Source: Pseudomonadota bacterium (GTDB lineage: Bacteria > SZUA-182 > DTGQ01). From it: DNA of 40,193 nt. Shown piece by piece: positions 8,111 through 15,190 of this stretch; the stretch's first letter is position 1; every line of letters starts with the position of its first letter. Location of the stretch: the NCBI GenBank assembly GCA_030625085.1, contig DAOURK010000028.1, positions 1-40,193 of the forward strand. Reading direction: 5' to 3'. The notes under the pieces are model-generated. The model saw nothing but the letters and a program-made list of their open reading frames with translations, was not told the DNA's origin and did not search any database. Made by a program: the position numbers and the translations under genes.

Positions 8111-8132
8111 AGCGCCCGCCCGCCGGTTATGC
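8078..8132 (+). repeat. attC-like integron recombination site (site F, degenerate)
   Basis: The left end TATAACAAGTCAGTGCAGCAG has the look of many attC left halves, and the right box is GTTATGC (8126-8132). The inner stem ACCGGCG (8099-8105) / CGCCGGT (8121-8127) is perfect, with AATAAAGC in the loop as in sites A and C. The right half is compressed: the stem runs directly into the right box, so the site may be damaged. Confidence 0.5.
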
Positions 8133-8325
8133 ATTCGGCTAAGAAAAATTAATAAAAAACAATTAAATTATCGAAGACAGTAATGGCCTATTACTTCAAC
8201 AGGCGGAAAAGATAAAAACTCCAAAGTTTAAAAACAATAAAAAGTCTAAAAATATTAAATAAGGCTTATGTATCTAAAGAAATCAAAATAATTGATACAT
8301 TTGGTTTTGTCAAGGAGGTATCTTT

Positions 8326-8586
8326 ATGATGACAGATACGGAAATAAAATTAAAAGGATTTCAGATATTAACCAAGTCTCTTGGAAATGTTGAGGCAGAA
8401 CGTTTTATTGCATTAATTCAACGAGAGCCATTTGATTATACAAGGTGGCGTGATGGTTTAGATGAGGATTTATCTATAAAAGAAATCAGTAATAGAGCGA
8501 TGAAATTGAGAAAAAAAACTGCCGAACCAGGCGCAAAAACCATTTTAAAACCATTAAATAATTTAGGAGGATATTATGGATGTTGA
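8326..8586 (+). CDS. Small conserved-type protein of unknown function
   Basis: The product is 86 aa and is preceded by an excellent AAGGAGGT (8312-8319) 6-7 bases before the ATG. The first 65 residues are charged and helical: TDTEIKLKGFQILTKSLG, then VEAERFIALIQREPFDYTRW and LSIKEISNRAMKLRKK. The middle phrase resembles small proteins of about 70 aa that I recall from cyanobacteria and other phyla, with no assigned function. The last 20 residues are low in conservation signs and overlap the start of the next gene by 11 bases, so the two genes are probably co-translated. It could be an antitoxin-like partner, but nothing proves that. Confidence 0.6.
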   Translation: MMTDTEIKLKGFQILTKSLGNVEAERFIALIQREPFDYTRWRDGLDEDLSIKEISNRAMKLRKKTAEPGAKTILKPLNNLGGYYGC

Positions 8587-9619
8587 ATTTCATTATTATA
8601 TTACATATCTAATTGCAAAGAAGGCGGGATTCTCTAATGAAGATTCATCAATTATTGCATACTCATCTCAATATGTTGATGACAATACAATGATTTTTAA
8701 AATTAATAAAGACACTGCCGAATATTATAAAAATTATATTAGTCAGACAATGAATATCTTAAAACCAAAAGCAAAATTGTTTCGTATTTATCCTCTTTTC
8801 CATTTTATTCCTGGTGATCCACTTTCTACAACTGCACTGAGACGTGATGGCAAGATGCAATGGTTAAATACAACTCCGGATAGTACAAATGCCAATAAAA
8901 TACTTGATAAAGCGCTAAATACAGATAATAAATATAGAATAGGAATAGCTATTCATTCTTTTGCTGATACATGGGCTCATCAAAATTTTATTGGCTATTA
9001 TGATGAATTTAATTCTATGACAGGTGTCTTAGAAAAAGCCATACCCGATATTGGTCATGCTGATGCAAGGCATAATCCGGATTGGCCCGGGCTTGTATGG
9101 AAAGATAAAAGGTTGCTTGGCCAAAATTCAAGAGTAAATAATAAAGAAAGATTTTGCTTAGCTGCAAAAAGGATTTTTGAAAAGTTGTATAGACATATAA
9201 ATGCAGAACCAAATAACTCAGAACTTACTAAAATGCAAAATGAATTAGTAGAAGACATTAAAATTGCATTAAAAGAAAGAGACCAGGATAATTCTTTGGA
9301 TAAAGTTCGGATTAATCGATATATCAGATTGTCAGAAACTGCGCCTTATGGAGGCAAAACTTTAATAGAATACGATGAAGACGAATGGTTCGATGATGCT
9401 GTAAATGAAGATGTTAGAGGTTTGAGAGATAAATCTGATTTCTCTTTATCTCGATGGGATCCATTTACAGATCAATATACATGGAAAAATATATTAAAGT
9501 ATAAAGAAAAGCCTTGGTTTAAATTTCAAGAGGCTGTAATTGCTCATCAAAATGATGCTTGGGATGTACTAAATGAAGTAACTTTTTCAAAACTAGATTT
9601 AGACATAAATACATTTTGA
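8576..9619 (+). CDS. DUF6765-type protein, probable zinc-phospholipase-C-like fold
   Basis: The 347-aa product begins MDVEFHYYITYLIAKKAGFS followed by SIIAYSSQYVDDN, and later has HFIPGDP, AIHSFADTWAHQNFIG and GHADARHNPDWPG. The spaced His and Asp residues are those expected of DUF6765-family proteins, which I place near the alpha-helical S1/P1 nuclease and phospholipase C fold that binds metal ions. The enzymatic activity is unknown. There is no signal peptide, so it is probably cytoplasmic. TAGGAGG (8564-8570) lies 5 bases before the ATG. The stop codon abuts a hairpin that may end transcription. The gene is AT-rich like its neighbours and may belong to the accessory cassette region. Confidence 0.62.
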   Translation: MDVEFHYYITYLIAKKAGFSNEDSSIIAYSSQYVDDNTMIFKINKDTAEYYKNYISQTMNILKPKAKLFRIYPLFHFIPGDPLSTTALRRDGKMQWLNTTPDSTNANKILDKALNTDNKYRIGIAIHSFADTWAHQNFIGYYDEFNSMTGVLEKAIPDIGHADARHNPDWPGLVWKDKRLLGQNSRVNNKERFCLAAKRIFEKLYRHINAEPNNSELTKMQNELVEDIKIALKERDQDNSLDKVRINRYIRLSETAPYGGKTLIEYDEDEWFDDAVNEDVRGLRDKSDFSLSRWDPFTDQYTWKNILKYKEKPWFKFQEAVIAHQNDAWDVLNEVTFSKLDLDINTF

Positions 9620-9655
9620 TTTATCGGAAATGCCAAGATTAGCATTTCCGATAAA
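9620..9655. terminator. Perfect 14-bp-arm palindrome, hairpin family copy 3
   Basis: TTTATCGGAAATGC (9620-9633), an 8-base loop, and the exact complement (9642-9655) start directly after the DUF6765 stop codon. The position fits a terminator, although no T-tract follows. It shares CGGAAATG/CATTTCCG with the hairpin at 5836 while the outer stem bases differ in a compensated way. Confidence 0.6.
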
Positions 9656-9701
9656 TAGCAGAAATGCCAAAGTATCAGATTAAAAAACTCTTATTTGGTG
9701 A

Positions 9702-11852
9702 ATGATGAATACAACACATATCGTAAAGATAGCTAAGGAAAACAAGTTACAGGAATCACAGGTCCGGGCTGTGGCCAATCTTCTTGAGGAAGGATCAACC
9801 ATACCCTTTATTGCTCGTTACAGGAAAGAAACAACCGGCTCTTTAGATGAAATGAGCGTAACAACAATCAGAGATCGACTTGCTCAGCTTAGTGAATTGG
9901 ACAGCCGGAGGGAATCTATCTTAAAGACTATCGAACAACAGGGCAAGCTCAGCAAAGAGTTACAAGAAAAAATCCTGGCTGCCGAAACACTTTCGGTTTT
10001 AGAAGATATCTATCTTCCTTACAAGCCCAAACGCAAAACTCGAGCCTCCATTGCCAGAGAAAAAGGGCTTGAGCCCCTTGCTTTGCTTATCTTCGAACAA
10101 AAAGGAAGACACCCCGCTCAAGAAGCCCAACCCTTTGTCAATGCTGAAAAAGGTATAGATTCTGTTGATGATGCGCTGGCCGGCGCACGGGACATTATCG
10201 CTGAAATCATAAACGAGGATTCACGCGCGCGCGCTGCCTTACGCCAACTATTTGCCTATCAAGGCGAATTTAAATCATCTGTTATATCAGGCAAAGAAGA
10301 TAGCGGTTTAAAATATACGCAGTATTATGATTGGCAAGAGCCTGTTACTAAAGCCCCCTCCCATAGAATACTGGCCATGAGACGAGGAGAAAAGGAAGAA
10401 ATTTTACGCCTCAGTATCCTCCCCCCTGAAGATAAGGCATATCAGATACTGGAAAAGCTTTTTATAAAAGGAAACAGGGAGGATTCACATCAGGTCGGGC
10501 TTGCTGTCACTGATTGTTATAAAAGGCTTTTATCTCGATCAATGGAAACGGAAACAAGGCAGGCTACCAAAGAGAAAGCTGATCTTGAGGCCATACGAGT
10601 GTTTGCTGAAAACCTTCGTCAATTGCTCCTAACGCCCCCCCTTGGGCCAAAAAGGGTTATGGGCATAGATCCGGGTTTCAGGACCGGATGCAAACTCGTC
10701 TGCCTGGACCGCCAGGGAAAACTCCTGCACCATGATGTCATATATCCGCACTTTTCTGAGAATGGGGCTCAGGAAGCGGGGGAAAAAGTGAAAAAGCTCT
10801 GTGCGCAGTTTGAGATTGAAGCCATAGCCGTTGGCAATGGAACCGCGGGAAGAGAAACTGAAGTGTTCATTAAGGGCCTTCAGTTGCCCAAGGAGATTCA
10901 GCTAATTCTCGTTAATGAAAGCGGGGCTTCGATCTACTCTGCATCCGAGGTGGCGAGAGAGGAATTCCCTGAATACGACCTTACAGTTCGGGGCTCAGTA
11001 TCCATTGGAAGACGCTTAATGGACCCTTTGTCCGAATTGGTAAAAATAGACCCGAAATCTATCGGTGTTGGTCAATATCAACACGATGTTGATCAGACTG
11101 CCTTAAAACACTCTTTAGATGACACAGTGATAAGTTGTGTAAACAATATTGGTGTTGACCTAAACAGAGCGAGCGTTCAATTGTTGACTTATGTCTCCGG
11201 ACTCGGGCCTCAGTTAGCTAAAAATATAGTGGCTTATAGAGATGAAAATGGTCCCTTTACCAACAGAACTAAATTGAAAAAAGTCCCTCGCTTGGGCGCG
11301 AAAGCATTTGAGCAATCTGCGGGGTTTTTAAGAATAAAGGAAGGGGACAACCCCCTGGACGGCAGTGCTGTGCATCCGGAGAGTTATCATATTGTTAAAG
11401 CTATGGCCAAAGACCTTAAATGTAATGTAGCCGACCTGATGAAAAACCCGGCCTTGAGAGAAAAAATCAATCCTGCCAAATATGTTTCGGACACTATTGG
11501 ATTACCGACCCTCCAAGATATCCTTGCTGAGCTGGCAAAACCCGGTCTTGATCCGAGGGAAAAATTTATAGAATTTTCATTTGCCAAGGGAATAGAAAAA
11601 ATTGAGGACCTTAAGGAAGGCATGAAAATCCCGGGTATTGTGACCAACATTACCGCCTTTGGGGTTTTTGTGGATATTGGTGTTCATCAGGATGGATTGG
11701 TTCACATCAGTGAAATGGCGGATCATTTTGTTAAAGACCCGGCCACCATTGTCAAGATACACCAGAAAGTAATGGTTACTGTAAAAAAGGTTGATCCGGA
11801 AAGAAAGCGAATCTCTCTTTCTCTTAAAAAAACAGCAAATTCACCAAATTAG
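9702..11852 (+). CDS. tex: Tex family transcription accessory / RNA-binding S1 protein
   Basis: The product is 716 aa, close to the usual Tex length of about 720-780. The N-terminal helical Tex domain has the typical phrase ARYRKETTGSLDE (38-50). A YqgF/RNase H-like domain begins near residue 318 with MGIDPGFRTGCK. A helix-hairpin-helix part follows (SGLGPQLAKNIVAYR, then FTNRTKLKKVPRLGAKAFEQ). A C-terminal S1 domain occupies residues about 638-710 (GIVTNITAFGVFVDIG, DGLVHISEMAD). Tex binds nucleic acid and is linked to transcript turnover and stress tolerance in other bacteria; it is cytoplasmic. The start at ATG 9702 has a weak GGTGA upstream, and ATG 9705 would serve equally. It is a monocistronic housekeeping gene and marks the end of the accessory region. 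Confidence 0.93.
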   Translation: MMNTTHIVKIAKENKLQESQVRAVANLLEEGSTIPFIARYRKETTGSLDEMSVTTIRDRLAQLSELDSRRESILKTIEQQGKLSKELQEKILAAETLSVLEDIYLPYKPKRKTRASIAREKGLEPLALLIFEQKGRHPAQEAQPFVNAEKGIDSVDDALAGARDIIAEIINEDSRARAALRQLFAYQGEFKSSVISGKEDSGLKYTQYYDWQEPVTKAPSHRILAMRRGEKEEILRLSILPPEDKAYQILEKLFIKGNREDSHQVGLAVTDCYKRLLSRSMETETRQATKEKADLEAIRVFAENLRQLLLTPPLGPKRVMGIDPGFRTGCKLVCLDRQGKLLHHDVIYPHFSENGAQEAGEKVKKLCAQFEIEAIAVGNGTAGRETEVFIKGLQLPKEIQLILVNESGASIYSASEVAREEFPEYDLTVRGSVSIGRRLMDPLSELVKIDPKSIGVGQYQHDVDQTALKHSLDDTVISCVNNIGVDLNRASVQLLTYVSGLGPQLAKNIVAYRDENGPFTNRTKLKKVPRLGAKAFEQSAGFLRIKEGDNPLDGSAVHPESYHIVKAMAKDLKCNVADLMKNPALREKINPAKYVSDTIGLPTLQDILAELAKPGLDPREKFIEFSFAKGIEKIEDLKEGMKIPGIVTNITAFGVFVDIGVHQDGLVHISEMADHFVKDPATIVKIHQKVMVTVKKVDPERKRISLSLKKTANSPN

Positions 11853-12132
11853 CAGCAAATCTAATTTTAGTATTTTTATGTGACTTTTTTAAAACAAAAA
11901 ATTTATAACAGAATTGCTGTCAAATTAGTCTTGAAATTTTTACTTTAATACTATATCATTTAAAGAGTTGTTATATATTAATATACTATCTTATGAACGT
12001 GGTAAAGTTAATTGAGTCCTTCAGGGGGGTAATTGAAGGAGGTGATTGTTGTAAGGATAAAGTAATTAAGCTTATCTTTTCCATTTTAGGCAATTTTAAT
12101 TTAAAAGAATAGAGAAATAAGAGGTAGGGCTT

Positions 12133-12696
12133 ATGGATATTAAAAATGTTAGCAATATAAAACTTTTTTTCCTCCTTATGGTCATCATGGTTTTAGGAAT
12201 TTTTCTGATTCAAAGTCCTTCCAGTGTAAATGCCTATTGGCAACCACTTCCCCCTTATAATACACTTTGGCCTTTATGGTCGCCGATCTTGTCCCCCATT
12301 GATCCTCTGACCGGGATCCCCGTGCCGATTATCAATGAACTGACCCCGGAGACAATCCTCCCGGTGCAACCCGCATTAACTTGGGACCCACGGCAAGTTA
12401 ATCCGTGGCTTCTCTATAACAGCCCTTATGGACTTTGTTATTACGACCCCTTATATGGAATAGATCTTTGGCCCCCCGATTCTCTTCTTGATCCTCTCAC
12501 AGGTCTCATTGCCCCCATTAATTTTCTTTTACTCAAAACCTATTATACCGCCTTAGCCCCAACCAGCGCTTCCTGGCTCACGAGCAATGTTCCCTTAGCC
12601 AATTTGTTCTTTTATAATACCTATCCCTCAATAACAGTGGCCTCCACCCCTGCATTCTCATCATTCCTGACTCCTGCTCAATTGCTGGGATTATAA
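12133..12696 (+). CDS. Exported Pro/Trp-rich protein of unknown function, paralog 1
   Basis: A 187-aa protein with a Sec signal peptide: hydrophobic FFLLMVIMVLGIFLI and a likely cut after SVNA, before YWQPLPP. The mature part is rich in Pro, Leu, Trp and Tyr, with PPYNTLWPLW, ILSPIDPLTGIPVP, TILPVQPALTWDP and GIDLWPPDSLLDPLTGL. No catalytic motif or membrane anchor is evident. The next gene is a clear paralog sharing nearly all these phrases. The DPLTG and WPP elements recur within the protein, suggesting an extended, repeat-based surface or envelope structure. AGAGGT lies about 8 bases before the ATG. I do not recognise a named family. Confidence 0.7.
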   Translation: MDIKNVSNIKLFFLLMVIMVLGIFLIQSPSSVNAYWQPLPPYNTLWPLWSPILSPIDPLTGIPVPIINELTPETILPVQPALTWDPRQVNPWLLYNSPYGLCYYDPLYGIDLWPPDSLLDPLTGLIAPINFLLLKTYYTALAPTSASWLTSNVPLANLFFYNTYPSITVASTPAFSSFLTPAQLLGL

Positions 12697-12801
12697 GCTG
12701 TTTACAGTATATTCCGGGGCTATAACTGTAACACACAATGAAAAAAAAATTTAAAGCCATGATGGGAAATTGCTAAAACAAAATACGAAAGGAGATTAAC
12801 A

Positions 12802-13422
12802 ATGAATTGGAAAAAAACATGGAAAAATATACTTTTTATCATACTGTTTTTGGGAGTATTAAGTATACTGGTTTCACCAATTGCCGAGGCACAATTCTGG
12901 CAAGCGCTTCCTCCTTACAACACCCTCTGGCCTTTGTGGAACCCGATCCTCTCCCCGGCAGACCCGGTTACCGGTTTCCCGACGCCTATCGTTAACAACT
13001 TAAGGCCCACTACTATACTACCGGTCCAACCTTGTCTGACCTGGGACCCAAGCTGGGCTTATCCTTTTCTTTTATATAATACGCCTTTGGGAATGGCCTA
13101 CTATGAACCTGCTCAGGGTGTAAACCTCTGGCCACCGAAATATCTGGTTGATTCGGTTACCGGCCTGCCTCTGCCTATTCCTCTGCCGACATTTTATGTA
13201 AACTATACCCCCTCTGCCGCTGATTGGTTACTCAATAATGTTCAAACGGCCAATCTCAGTTATATCGCCAACTATCCTTCTTTTGCCCTTACTGCTAATC
13301 CTATTGTACTGCCTCCTGTTCTTACCTCAGCTTTGCCGGGTTTGGATATTGCCTTAATCAACCTGGTTCAACCGCCCCCCAGCATAACCAGCCTATTAAA
13401 CGCCGGACAGCTTATTTATTGA
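12802..13422 (+). CDS. Exported Pro/Trp-rich protein of unknown function, paralog 2
   Basis: A 206-aa paralog of the upstream gene. The signal peptide (ILFIILFLGVLSILV) should be cut after IAEA, before QFWQALPP. Shared blocks are PPYNTLWPLW, ILSPADPVTGFPTP, TILPVQPCLTWDP and GVNLWPPKYLVDSVTGL. The C-terminal 60 residues diverge (Ala/Leu/Pro-rich, ending LNAGQLIY). AAGGAGA lies 7-8 bases before the ATG. The intergenic gap is 105 bases and both genes are followed by one strong hairpin at 13444, so they may form an operon made by tandem duplication. Function unknown; an envelope or extracellular role follows from the signal peptide. Confidence 0.7.
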   Translation: MNWKKTWKNILFIILFLGVLSILVSPIAEAQFWQALPPYNTLWPLWNPILSPADPVTGFPTPIVNNLRPTTILPVQPCLTWDPSWAYPFLLYNTPLGMAYYEPAQGVNLWPPKYLVDSVTGLPLPIPLPTFYVNYTPSAADWLLNNVQTANLSYIANYPSFALTANPIVLPPVLTSALPGLDIALINLVQPPPSITSLLNAGQLIY

Positions 13423-13443
13423 TAACATGTTGGTTTAATAATT

Positions 13444-13478
13444 CGGATAGGCATGGGGAAAAATCCCATGCCTATCCG
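13444..13478 (+). terminator. Strong hairpin after the paralog pair
   Basis: CGGATAGGCATGGG (13444-13457) and CCCATGCCTATCCG (13465-13478) form a perfect 14-bp stem with a 7-base loop, 21 bases after the second paralog's stop. A T-tract is lacking, but the position suggests transcription termination or mRNA stabilisation. Confidence 0.6.
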
Positions 13479-13933
13479 GCAGCACCCACCTCAACCAATA
13501 CCAACCCCAAAAATCATCTCTTATCATAATAAATAAAACCGCCGCCATAGCGCCCACCATTAAGCTTCAAAAATATATCACAGAATTTTTATAATCAATG
13601 CTCATGTTACCATTTTTGATGCATTCGTAAAAAGTCGTCTTTAGCAAATTTGTCATTTCGACCTCAGGGAGAAATCTTATGTTTTTCAGCATCTTGTGCG
13701 ATAAAGATTTCTCACACCCGTTCGAAATGACATTTAGATGAGACTTTTTACGAGACCATCATTTTGGGTAACAATTTATTTTAGCAAACCTTGTAGCTAT
13801 AAAATAAAAAAATATCCGAAAAATTATAAATACGTAAAATCAATTTGCCTAAATCTACTCCGGACAAATCAAAGAAAAAAATAGGTAATTTATTAACCGC
13901 AAACCCACAAAAACAAAATCTTTATATACCCTC
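13479..13933. other. Gene-less spacer with a dispersed repeat
   Basis: No coding sequence is supported. The centre is occupied by the inverted-repeat element at 13618-13760; the rest is AT-rich and probably contains the promoter of the PQQ-repeat genes, which I could not locate with confidence. Confidence 0.45.
13618..13760. repeat. Composite inverted-repeat element, copy 2
   Basis: The outer arms GATGCATTCGTAAAAAGTC (13618-13636) and GACTTTTTACGAGACCATC (13742-13760) match those of the element at 5503. The inverted match continues outward to GTTACC (13606) and GGTAAC (13767-13772). Inside lies a second inverted repeat: TGTCATTTCGA (13651-13661), GAGAAATCTTAT, then ATAAAGATTTCTC and TTCGAAATGACA (to 13732). 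The same inner unit recurs at 22899-22979 within different outer arms. Non-coding mobile or folded repeat. Confidence 0.7.
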
Positions 13934-13966
13934 TTGTATTTTGTGGTAAAAACGATGGAGAAAAAA

Positions 13967-15190
13967 ATGCTCAACAGCACATCCAAGCCCTATCAAGTAA
14001 AAACAAAAAAATATGTGTCTTTGTATTTATTTTTAGTATGCCTCATTCTCTTGACCCTCCCTGCTTGCGGAGGTGGCGGCGGCGATGCCGGCGTGGAGTC
14101 CGAAATCGGTACCCATGAAATCCCCATGGAGACCATAGGCTTGAAAAAAGAATGGTCCTTTTCTACGGGCAACAAAATCTATTCCTCCCCCGCGATCGCT
14201 CAAGACGGCACTATCTATATTGGCAGTAACGATGGTTATCTGTATGCTTTAGATCCAAATCGCACCTTAATTTGGCCACCATTTCAAACAGGAGGAGGAA
14301 TTTTTTCCTCCCCCACAATTGGAGATGACGGCATTATCTATGTAGGAAGTAATGATAAAAATCTCTATGCAATTTACCCTGACGGAACTCAAAAATGGTT
14401 TTATCCGACTAAAGATAAGGTTCTTTCAACTCCCGCGCTGGATCACAATGGCATTATTTATGTAGGAAGTAATGATGGAAACTTGTATGCAATCACTTCT
14501 GAGAAAGAAGAAAAGTGGTCAGTCGCTTTAGGAGGATGGGTTTCTTCTCCCATCATCGGAGAAGATAATACAATTTACGTTGGAGCCGGGAAGGTAAACC
14601 TGAATTATCCCGGTCAATCAACAGGGCGGCTTTATGCCCTGGAACCTGATAATGGCGTAATCAAATGGAAGACAGAATTTAACGTTTCCTCAAGACCGGC
14701 CATAGGTTCTGATGGAACCATTTATGCCGGAAGCACAAATAACAATCTTTATGCTCTTGATCCTGATGATGGTACAGAAATATGGAAATATACCACGGGG
14801 GGTCCGATCCTATCCTGTCCTAAGGTTCTTGAGGGTGAAACGGATATTATCATTATCGGCAGCGATGATAAAAATTTATATGCTTTTAACTCCGATGGGG
14901 GAATTATTTGGAGTGCTCAGCTAGGCGAGAAAATTCGCTCTTCAGCCGGAATAGGCCCGGACGGCACCATCTACATTGGCTGTCATGATAAGTGTTTGCA
15001 TGCTTTCGATGCGGAAGATGGTGCTCCTATAGGATATTTTCCAACACGCGGTTACATCACCTCCATTCCGGCAGTTAGCGAAGATGGGACTATTTATTTC
15101 GGCAGTCAGGACTCAAAAATCTACGCTCTTACAAGGATTACGGGGGAAAATAAAAATCGAAAAGGAAGAGATAACAATGTCCGGATTTAA
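13967..15190 (+). CDS. PQQ-type beta-propeller repeat lipoprotein (1)
   Basis: The product is 407 aa. The signal peptide SLYLFLVCLILLTLPAC has a clean lipobox (LPAC), so the mature protein is a lipid-anchored envelope protein beginning CGGGGGD. The rest is a run of about eight PQQ/BamB-like repeats of roughly 40 aa, each with a phrase such as GTIYIGSNDGYLYAL followed by a W and SSPAIG. Such propellers are usually structural or binding modules; there is no evidence that this one binds PQQ or is an enzyme. I chose ATG 13967 because GGAG (13957-13960) sits 6 bases upstream; ATG 13955 and TTG 13934 are alternatives. It overlaps the next PQQ gene by 14 bases. Confidence 0.82.
   Translation: MLNSTSKPYQVKTKKYVSLYLFLVCLILLTLPACGGGGGDAGVESEIGTHEIPMETIGLKKEWSFSTGNKIYSSPAIAQDGTIYIGSNDGYLYALDPNRTLIWPPFQTGGGIFSSPTIGDDGIIYVGSNDKNLYAIYPDGTQKWFYPTKDKVLSTPALDHNGIIYVGSNDGNLYAITSEKEEKWSVALGGWVSSPIIGEDNTIYVGAGKVNLNYPGQSTGRLYALEPDNGVIKWKTEFNVSSRPAIGSDGTIYAGSTNNNLYALDPDDGTEIWKYTTGGPILSCPKVLEGETDIIIIGSDDKNLYAFNSDGGIIWSAQLGEKIRSSAGIGPDGTIYIGCHDKCLHAFDAEDGAPIGYFPTRGYITSIPAVSEDGTIYFGSQDSKIYALTRITGENKNRKGRDNNVRI

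Noticed and set aside
12017-12040. TCCTTCA/TGAAGGA dyad in the leader of the exported paralog gene, considered as a riboswitch.
   Set aside because: It is a simple 7-bp dyad without conserved riboswitch motifs.
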